Origin: Paenibacillus sp. 598K
GTDB taxonomy: Bacteria; Bacillota; Bacilli; Paenibacillales; Paenibacillaceae
Assembly (NCBI RefSeq): GCF_003851045.1
Contig: NZ_BFBX01000015.1
Location: 1-37,544, forward strand
DNA: 37,544 nt
Direction of reading: 5' to 3'
Notes under the pieces: generated by a model
The model's input: only the letters and a program-made list of their open reading frames with translations
Databases searched by the model: none
What the model was told of the DNA's origin: nothing
In this document: positions 31,299-37,544 of the stretch, one piece after another
Layout: each line of letters begins with the position of its first letter
How positions within the stretch are numbered: position 1 is the first letter of the stretch
Program-made: the position numbers and the translations under genes

Positions 31299-32870
31299 AT
31301 GAAAAAACCGTATTCGATCATGATGACCGGCCTGCTCTCGGTCGCTCTGCTGGCCGGCTGCACGTCGGGCAACGGCAACTCGGGCACCAACACGCCTGGC
31401 ACGAACGGGGAGACCAATACGCCGCCAACCACCGAGCAGACCGAGCTGCCGAGCAAGACGTTCACGGCGCTGCTCGATAACAACGCCACCTTCCCGTATA
31501 CGGCAGACTGGCCGATCTGGAAATGGCTGAAGGAGAAAACCGGCGTCACGCTTGACGTCCAGACCCCGTCGGGCAAGCTGGGCGAGTCGCTCAATCTGGC
31601 GATCGCGTCGAACAATCTGCCGGATCTGATGTATATGCCGAATCGGCGCGAGTCCAACAAATTTGGCCAACAGGGCGCGCTCGTCGACATCCTCGAGTAC
31701 GTCGACCAGATGCCGAATCTGAGCTCCTGGATGGAGCAGTACCCCGAGGAGTCCAAGGCGGCGTTGTCTGCGGACGGCAAGATGTATATGTTCCCGAATC
31801 AGGGCTTCGGCGAGACGAACCGGATGATCTGGTTGTATCGCCAGGATATCTTCGAGGCGGAGGGACTGGCGGCGCCTGCGACGTTCGACGAGCTGTATGA
31901 GGCGCTGAAGAAGCTCAAGGCGAAATATCCGGACACCTACCCGCTGTCGCTGCGCTACGGTCAGATCCCGGATGAGATGAACACCAATCTCGCGGTCAAC
32001 TTCGGCGTAGGCGAGGGTGCCTATTATGACTTCGAGAGCAAGGAATGGCTGTACGGCCCGGTCCAGGACAACTACAAGGCGCTCGTGGAGAAATGGAAGA
32101 CATTCTACGATGAAGGGCTGATCCCGCCGGACTTCCTGTCGCTGCAGACGAAGCAATGGCAGGATATGATGTCGACGAGTCAGGCATTCGTAACGATCGA
32201 TTATATTAGCCGCGTCGACTTCTTCAACAATGCGATGCAAAAAGATAATCCGTCATACAATATGCAGTTCATGCCGCCGCCGGCAGGCGTTCCTGGCGTA
32301 CCGCAGCATAACCCGTACCTGCACTATATGGAGGGCGGTCTGACCGTCGCTTCGACCTCCAAGCATATCGAGGATATTATGCAATACATGGATTTCTTCT
32401 TCTCTGAAGAGGGGCGCGTCCTCACAAGCTGGGGCGTCGAGGGCGAGACGTACGAGAAGGAAGGCGACACATACAAGTTCAAGCCGGAATTCACCGATGT
32501 GACCGAGATGCGCAAGCAGACCGGGCTGCAGACGAGCGGCACTTACGCATGGATCGATTATAACGCGCATCTCTCGCTGTTCTCCGAGGATCTGCAAAAC
32601 GCTTATACGGAGGCGGCCAAGTACGATCCGGCCAACATGCAGCCGCGCCCGGCGTTCACCGAGGAGGAGAACGAGATTATCTCCTTGACCGGCCAGGCGA
32701 TCAAAAAGCATCGCGACGAAAGCTTCGCCAAGTTCGTCACCGGCTCGCGCGATCTCGCTGAGTGGGACAGCTATGTCGCCGAGCTGGAAAACCTCGGCCT
32801 GCAAAAGCTGCTCGACACCTATAAAGCTGCTTATGACCGTCAACAAAATGTCGAGTTGAAAGTGAACTAG
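31299..32870 (+). CDS. extracellular solute-binding lipoprotein, LplA/YtcQ type
   Basis: 523 residues, a usual length for this family. Signal peptide MKKPYSIMMTGLLSVALLAG with lipobox Cys21, then a Thr/Asn/Gly-rich spacer of about 30 residues that holds the binding domain off the membrane. Typical segments are WPIWKWLKEKTGVTLDV, LAIASNNLPDLMYM and YPLSLRYGQ. GAGGGAGAG precedes the ATG. It follows the LplC-type gene by 96 bp, a GC-rich gap that may reduce read-through or stabilise ends. Ligand probably an oligosaccharide produced by the GH18-like enzyme encoded downstream. Confidence 0.94.
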   Translation: MKKPYSIMMTGLLSVALLAGCTSGNGNSGTNTPGTNGETNTPPTTEQTELPSKTFTALLDNNATFPYTADWPIWKWLKEKTGVTLDVQTPSGKLGESLNLAIASNNLPDLMYMPNRRESNKFGQQGALVDILEYVDQMPNLSSWMEQYPEESKAALSADGKMYMFPNQGFGETNRMIWLYRQDIFEAEGLAAPATFDELYEALKKLKAKYPDTYPLSLRYGQIPDEMNTNLAVNFGVGEGAYYDFESKEWLYGPVQDNYKALVEKWKTFYDEGLIPPDFLSLQTKQWQDMMSTSQAFVTIDYISRVDFFNNAMQKDNPSYNMQFMPPPAGVPGVPQHNPYLHYMEGGLTVASTSKHIEDIMQYMDFFFSEEGRVLTSWGVEGETYEKEGDTYKFKPEFTDVTEMRKQTGLQTSGTYAWIDYNAHLSLFSEDLQNAYTEAAKYDPANMQPRPAFTEEENEIISLTGQAIKKHRDESFAKFVTGSRDLAEWDSYVAELENLGLQKLLDTYKAAYDRQQNVELKVN

Positions 32871-32945
32871 TGGAAGCCCCCACTCCTCGTAACGCGGAGC
32901 GGAACGTTATTTCAGGAGCGAGCTACTGGTGAATATGAAGGCGGC

Positions 32946-32987
32946 AGGCTCCGCTCGCCTGGCGAGCGGAGCCTCCGTGTGCTTTTC
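32946..32987 (+). terminator. intrinsic terminator after the binding-lipoprotein gene
   Basis: Arms AGGCTCCGCTCG (32946-32957) and CGAGCGGAGCCT (32963-32974) with loop CCTGG, followed by CCGTGTGCTTTT. The imperfect T run may allow read-through to the glycosidase genes. Confidence 0.75.
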
Positions 32988-33032
32988 ATGATGTGCCATC
33001 AACCATCAAACGAAGCGAGAGGATGATGATTA

Positions 33033-35576
33033 ATGATTATGCCCCGCCCAAAGCTGCGTTGGACTGCAAGTCTGCTCTGTGTGCTCGTGCTTGCCTTAGT
33101 AATGCCTGTCGTAAGCTTGCCAACGGTCGCTCATGCGGCCGGATCGATCACGCTCGATACGCCGACCACAGGCGCGACGGTGACAAGCGGTCCGGTAACG
33201 GTGAGCGGCAGTTACGCCGGGGTTTACGATGTCCGGCTCTACATCAATGGCACCGAGCAGGTGGAGCCGCAGCTGACGCCTAGCGGCGCCGATGCCGGCA
33301 CATGGAGCTATACGCTCCCTACCGTCCAGCGGCATGGCAGTGTCGAGCTGGTCGCCAGAGGACTGGACACGACGACCCGCTACGGCGTCTGGAGCGACAG
33401 CGCGCTGATCGACGTCGACAATGCGGCCGCGGCCGCGCCGACCGTGACGATCACCAGCCCGGCGGAGGGCGTGGCGCTGAGCGGCGTCGTGAGCGTGACG
33501 ATCGACGTGCAATCGGCGACGCCGGTCAATCTCGTACAGATCCGCGTTAACCGCAGCGCTTGGCAGTCTGTCGCGCTGAGCGGGCCAGGTACGTATACGT
33601 ACAGCTGGGATACGACGGGACTCGGCAATCGTATCTTCAGTCTCGAAGCGCGGGCGACCAATGCGCCTGGACGGTACGGCTATAGCCCGACAGTGTACGC
33701 GCAAGTCGGCACAGGCACGAACGAGCCGTTCGCGATGCCGCATCAGGACCGGGCGATGTGGATCTGGGAGCCAGAGAGCTACAAGCTGCTGCTGAATCCC
33801 GGCTCGCGCAGCGTGCTGGAGAGCTTCATCCATGACACAACTTTCGACGGCGAGCCGGTGACGACCCTGTATCTCGCTGTCGGGAGCTATGCCGGATATC
33901 GGGCGCTCGAGGAGCAGACGGAGCAGCTCAAGTCATTCATGCGCTGGGCACATGCCCGCGATCTGCAAGTCCATGCGCTGATCGCTGGCGGCACGTCGCC
34001 CGCCTATATGGGCGCATACGAGCGATATCATCACCATGCGGTGCGCGAGATGGAGCAGATCGTCAACTACAATCTGTCGGCGGCGGCCAATGAGCGGTTC
34101 GACGGCATCAACGTCGATATCGAGCCGTACATCTCGCCAGACTTCAAAGACAGCAGCAAGTTCCTGCAGGGCGAGTATCTGGACGGGCTGAGCAAGATGA
34201 TCGCGCGCCGCGACGCTGCAGGCATCAATCTGCCGTTCGGCCCGGCGATCCCGAAATGGTACGACACCTCGGAGCAAGGGGCGAATATCGTCTGGAACGG
34301 TCAGACGAAATGGCTCTCCGAGCATATCCAGGACATCTCGGACTATATCTCGATCATGGACTATCGCGATACGGCGGACGGCACGGCGGGCATCATCGCC
34401 GGGGCAGCGGGCGAGATGGCCTACGCCGAGCTGATCGGCAAGCCAGACTCGGTCGTCATCGGCGTCGAGACGCTAGACATTGCCAACAGCGGCGATCCCG
34501 AGACGATCACGTTTTGGGAGGAGGGGCGGCTCCATATGGAGGCCGAGCTGGACAAAGTCTATACCGCCTTTGATCCTAGCTCCGCGTTCGGCGGCATCGC
34601 CGTCCATCACTATGACTCGTACCGGATGCTGCCGGCCTTCTGGGGCGACGGGGGCTATCGCTGGCAGCCGCCTGCCGACACGACGCCGCCCTCGGCGCTC
34701 GCCGGGACGGTCACGGCTACGGCGCAGGACTATCAGACGGTCCAGGTGCGCTACGGCATGGCGACGGATAATACCGAGGTCGACCGCTACGTCATCTATC
34801 GCAGCGAGCAGGCCGGATTCACGCCGACCGCGGCCGACATCGCAGGTCTCTCGCGCAGCCAGACGTTCCAGGACAAGGGCCTACTGCCTGATACGACTTA
34901 CTACTATCGGATCGCTGCTCGCGATCTGCAGGGCAATATCGGCCCGGCGACCGCCGAGGTGGCGGTGACGACCGGCAGCACGACGCTGCAGCCGCTCATC
35001 GTCAACAACCTGAACATCAGCCACTCCGCAGGCAAGTTCCGGGCGTCCTTCACGGTAGCGGATCTGGCGACCGGCGCTCCATTGCCCGGCGCGCTGGCCG
35101 AAGGCCGCTTCACTTATGCCGGCGGCCGCTACGCGCAGGCGACGACGGATGCGTCAGGCAATGTGACCATTGCCTCCGAGGATCTGTCGTCTGCGCTGCA
35201 AGCCGGCTTCGAGCCGCGGCGCATCGCCCTGGCAGGTTACTACTATGCCAGCGCCTACGACGAACCGCATACGACGACGTATAAGCCGTGGCACGGGCTC
35301 GGCGCTCTGACGGCCAGCTCCGGCACATGGTCGCAGCCCTTCGCTACGGCTCAGACGCTCTATACGTTGACCGTGCCCGCCTCAGTGACGTCGCTGATCC
35401 TCACCCCTACAGCGGCTGAGGCCACGAGCGTCATCGTCGCAGGCGGCGAGCGGGTGGCGAGCGGCAGCGCCGCTGCGCCGATCGCGATCGGCAGCGGACC
35501 GGCCACAGTATCGGTACAGGTGTACAACGCGGACGGTACAACAGACAACTATGTGCTGCGCATCGCGCGCAGCTGA
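33033..35576 (+). CDS. secreted multidomain glycoside hydrolase, GH18-like TIM barrel
   Basis: 847 residues with a signal peptide (SLLCVLVLALVMPVVSLPTV, cleavage after AHAA near residue 36). Order: two Ig-like domains (about 37-130 and 137-228), a TIM barrel (about 245-555), a fibronectin III domain (about 560-655), a carbohydrate-facing beta domain, and a C-terminal cadherin-like beta sandwich (about 770-847). The barrel holds DGINVDIEPY with D357, D362 and E364, the DGxxxDxE catalytic strand of GH18-like enzymes, followed by YISIMDYRD, equivalent to the MxYD strand. It should cleave N-acetylglucosaminyl bonds outside the cell; chitinase and endo-N-acetylglucosaminidase are both possible. 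The overall barrel is not a close match to any member I recall. Confidence 0.8.
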   Translation: MIMPRPKLRWTASLLCVLVLALVMPVVSLPTVAHAAGSITLDTPTTGATVTSGPVTVSGSYAGVYDVRLYINGTEQVEPQLTPSGADAGTWSYTLPTVQRHGSVELVARGLDTTTRYGVWSDSALIDVDNAAAAAPTVTITSPAEGVALSGVVSVTIDVQSATPVNLVQIRVNRSAWQSVALSGPGTYTYSWDTTGLGNRIFSLEARATNAPGRYGYSPTVYAQVGTGTNEPFAMPHQDRAMWIWEPESYKLLLNPGSRSVLESFIHDTTFDGEPVTTLYLAVGSYAGYRALEEQTEQLKSFMRWAHARDLQVHALIAGGTSPAYMGAYERYHHHAVREMEQIVNYNLSAAANERFDGINVDIEPYISPDFKDSSKFLQGEYLDGLSKMIARRDAAGINLPFGPAIPKWYDTSEQGANIVWNGQTKWLSEHIQDISDYISIMDYRDTADGTAGIIAGAAGEMAYAELIGKPDSVVIGVETLDIANSGDPETITFWEEGRLHMEAELDKVYTAFDPSSAFGGIAVHHYDSYRMLPAFWGDGGYRWQPPADTTPPSALAGTVTATAQDYQTVQVRYGMATDNTEVDRYVIYRSEQAGFTPTAADIAGLSRSQTFQDKGLLPDTTYYYRIAARDLQGNIGPATAEVAVTTGSTTLQPLIVNNLNISHSAGKFRASFTVADLATGAPLPGALAEGRFTYAGGRYAQATTDASGNVTIASEDLSSALQAGFEPRRIALAGYYYASAYDEPHTTTYKPWHGLGALTASSGTWSQPFATAQTLYTLTVPASVTSLILTPTAAEATSVIVAGGERVASGSAAAPIAIGSGPATVSVQVYNADGTTDNYVLRIARS

Positions 35577-35604
35577 TCCCTATGAACAGGAGGCTTGACT
35601 GACC

Positions 35605-37407
35605 ATGACCACATTGATTCCTCAAGCGCAGCAGGTACAGCCGTTAGAGGGGGCGCCCTGGCGGGCGCCCGAGCGGCTCTATGCCCGGCTGCGGCTGCGC
35701 CAGGCCGACCCGCGTCTGGCCCGTTATCTGCAGCGGCGTTATCCGTCGCTCACGCTGGAGGAGCAGATAGACGCAGACCATTGGAGTGTCATCCTATCCG
35801 CTCAGCCGATCGCAGCGACGGACGCCGACGTGCCGTTGCCCGAGACGTTGACCGATCGACCGCAGGGCTACCACCTGACCGTGGAGACGGATCGGGTGCG
35901 GATCGCGGCTGCCGATGCGCCAGGCCTGTACTATGGCTTGCAGACGCTGCTGGAGCTGACGGAGAGCGAGCCTGCAGGCGTCCCGCTGCAGGCGGTGACG
36001 GATTGGCCGGATACGGCGCTGCGCGTCATGAATTACGATCTGCGACAGACGCATTCGACGCCGGAGCGGCTGACCGCATATCTGACCGAGTTCGCCCGGG
36101 TCAAGATCAATGGTCTGCTGATCGAATACGAGGACAAGTTCCCGTTCCGCGGCTATCCCGAGCTCGTCCATCCTCGCTATGCGCTGACCGAGCAGGATCT
36201 GGAGGCGCTGCTGAAGGCGGCTTATGAGCAGTACATCGAGATTATCCCGTTGCAGCAGAGCTTCGGCCATCTGGAGTATGCGCTGCGGCATGACGCCTAC
36301 AAGCCGCTGCGCGAGACGGAGCGCTCGATCGGCGAGCTCTGCCCGTCTCAGGACGCTTCGTTTGCGCTGGTCGCCGGTCTGCTCGGGGAGATGATCGACC
36401 GTCATCCGCAGGCGCAGTATATTCATTTGGGCTGCGATGAGGTGTACAGCCTGTGCGAATGTCCAGTCTGCATCGAGCGGTACGACGGCATCCGGGAGCG
36501 GGCGTTCATCGACTTCCTGAACAAGCTGATCGCCTTCGCAGCCGAGCGGGGCAAGACGCCGATCTTCTGGCATGACATGCTCGACAAATGTCCGCCGGAG
36601 GAGCTGGCTCGTCTCGATCGCCGCGGCGTCGCGATGATCTGGATCTACAACGGTCGCAATATCGTCAGCGATGTAAGTCGCTTGGCGGACAAATTCCGCG
36701 CGCTGGGCATCGAGGTGATGGGCGCGCCGGCAGTCCGCAGCTTCGACTGGGCCGAGCATCAGAACTACCCGGTGTTGGATAACCGGACGGACAATCTAAT
36801 CCAGTGGGCCGAGGTGTCGGAGCAGTTAGCGCTCGATTGCATCGTCGGGACGAACTGGACCGGACCTTTCAGCCTGGGCGTGCCTTACGGCGTATTCGAG
36901 ACGACCTGGTACCCGATGCTGCTCCATGCCGAGCTGGCGTGGAACCGTCAGGCCGACACCGACAGCTATATGACTCGCTTCATGGGGCAGTTCCATGGGA
37001 TCGGCGAGAGTGCGCTGAAGGCGGCGCTCGGCAACTACCGTATCGAGGATTATTACGACAGCATCTGGAAGGTGCTGGAGCTGGTGGAGCGTCATCGCGA
37101 GGAAGCGGAGCTGATCGCGAACATGCATGACTACGAGGTGGCGACGGACCGCTCGCGAGCGATCCACAAGTATCTGTACCGCTGGGAGCTGTTCCCCGGC
37201 GATCCGGCCGAATGGCGCTCGCTGCTCAACAACTACCAGCGCAACCGTCGCGATCGCGAGCGGGCGCGACCGCGCATGCAGGCGCTGCTGGAGCAGTACC
37301 AGACACCGGAGATGGCCACGCATTTCGTACTGTCGCGCTTCTATCTGCACGATTATCTGGAGCGGACGATCTACCGCGAGATCGGACTGCATCTGGAAGA
37401 AGAGTAG
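35605..37407 (+). CDS. family 20 glycoside hydrolase, cytoplasmic beta-N-acetylhexosaminidase-like
   Basis: 600 residues without signal peptide. An N-terminal GH20b-like domain (about 20-130, ending in GYHLTVETDRVRIAAADAPG, LYYGLQTLLEL) precedes the barrel. The catalytic pair is Asp278-Glu279 in HLGCDEVY, the HxGxDE motif of GH20. Other barrel residues are NYDLRQTHS near 140, FGHLEYALR near 225 and IFWHDML near 325. Beside the active site is a cysteine cluster C277, C284, C286 and C289 (CECPVC). It should remove terminal GlcNAc or GalNAc from imported oligosaccharides. AGGAGG is about 10 bp before the ATG, and the gene follows the GH18-like gene by 28 bp. Confidence 0.88.
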   Translation: MTTLIPQAQQVQPLEGAPWRAPERLYARLRLRQADPRLARYLQRRYPSLTLEEQIDADHWSVILSAQPIAATDADVPLPETLTDRPQGYHLTVETDRVRIAAADAPGLYYGLQTLLELTESEPAGVPLQAVTDWPDTALRVMNYDLRQTHSTPERLTAYLTEFARVKINGLLIEYEDKFPFRGYPELVHPRYALTEQDLEALLKAAYEQYIEIIPLQQSFGHLEYALRHDAYKPLRETERSIGELCPSQDASFALVAGLLGEMIDRHPQAQYIHLGCDEVYSLCECPVCIERYDGIRERAFIDFLNKLIAFAAERGKTPIFWHDMLDKCPPEELARLDRRGVAMIWIYNGRNIVSDVSRLADKFRALGIEVMGAPAVRSFDWAEHQNYPVLDNRTDNLIQWAEVSEQLALDCIVGTNWTGPFSLGVPYGVFETTWYPMLLHAELAWNRQADTDSYMTRFMGQFHGIGESALKAALGNYRIEDYYDSIWKVLELVERHREEAELIANMHDYEVATDRSRAIHKYLYRWELFPGDPAEWRSLLNNYQRNRRDRERARPRMQALLEQYQTPEMATHFVLSRFYLHDYLERTIYREIGLHLEEE

Positions 37408-37427
37408 GGGACATTCGAGATTCAAAC

Positions 37428-37443
37428 GCTCGCCGTGGCGAGC
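37428..37443 (+). terminator. small hairpin after the GH20-type gene
   Basis: GCTCGCC-GT-GGCGAGC, a 7-bp stem with a two-base loop about 20 bp after the stop. No T run follows; it may only protect the mRNA end. Confidence 0.35.
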
Positions 37444-37481
37444 AATAGATGTCGGCGGATGCAAGAGCATATCTCGTCATC

Positions 37482-37544
37482 CAAGCCAAAAAGCCGAGTC
37501 GCGCGCGTATCATATACGCTGCGCCGACTCGGCTTTTTGGCTTG
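37482..37544. terminator. bidirectional intrinsic terminator at the window edge
   Basis: Arms of about 20 bases, CAAGCCAAAAAGCCGAGTCG and its complement ending at 37544, with an inner GCGTAT/ATACGC stem. The A/T blocks in the arms give a T run in both directions, so a convergent gene probably lies beyond the edge. Confidence 0.85.

Noticed and set aside
31119..32240. 373-codon minus-strand frame
   Set aside because: Antisense to the LplA-type lipoprotein gene and the end of the permease gene; no signature.
35794..36759. 321-codon minus-strand frame
   Set aside because: Antisense to the GH20-type gene.

Overview
The window looks like a chromosomal segment of a GC-rich Bacillota, most likely Paenibacillaceae (Paenibacillus or Cohnella type). 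The grounds are strong AGGAGG-type ribosome binding sites, carbohydrate ABC transporters of the Lpl/Msm type beside a membrane-anchored AraC regulator, a staphyloxanthin-type CrtP/CrtQ/CrtO trio, and VanW, YneR/HesB-like, HtrA and S51 peptidase genes. This is inference from gene content; no rRNA or tRNA gene was seen.

Layout. (1) 1-9003, minus strand: one probable operon of eight genes. In transcription order these are a sugar-binding lipoprotein, two permeases, a Gfo/Idh/MocA dehydrogenase, a two-domain alpha/beta hydrolase, a second Gfo/Idh/MocA dehydrogenase, nagB and nagA (cut by the left edge). A LacI-family regulator follows at 9291-10331. A 14-bp palindrome lies just downstream of the -10 of both the operon and the regulator, so repression plus autoregulation is likely. 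(2) 10559-13763, plus strand: a soluble signalling cassette of REC-HD-GYP regulator, hybrid histidine kinase and single REC protein, closed by a bidirectional terminator. (3) 13878-17245: a CrtP-like carotenoid oxygenase (minus) divergent from CrtQ-like glycosyltransferase and CrtO-like acyltransferase. The early genes crtM and crtN are absent from the window. (4) 17205-20894: small HesB/YneR-like protein, VanW protein, pentapeptide-repeat protein and HtrA-type membrane protease. (5) 21035-25604: peptidase S51 (minus) and a ribose-type ABC transporter (binding protein, double ATPase, permease), with two strong hairpins after the binding-protein gene. (6) 25605-26134: a gene-free stretch with a tandem array of 52-bp units, flanked by copies of another repeat. 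(7) 26135-26626: a Nudix hydrolase, then a 36-bp repeat patch. (8) 26813-37407: a membrane AraC-type regulator divergent from two Lpl-type permeases, a binding lipoprotein, a secreted multidomain GH18-like protein and a cytoplasmic GH20-type hexosaminidase.

How the parts fit. Both ends point to amino-sugar glycans. On the right, a secreted GH18-like enzyme could release oligosaccharides, the Lpl-type transporter import them, and GH20 remove terminal HexNAc inside the cell. On the left, nagA/nagB would feed GlcNAc-6-P into glycolysis, and the two dehydrogenases and the esterase-like hydrolase would deal with a modified or glycosidically linked amino sugar. Neither of these transporters encodes its ATPase, so a shared MsmX-type ATPase from elsewhere is expected. 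The strongest novelty candidates are the left-hand operon with its Cys4-bearing dehydrogenase pair, the sensorless HD-GYP phosphorelay, and the 52-bp repeat array.
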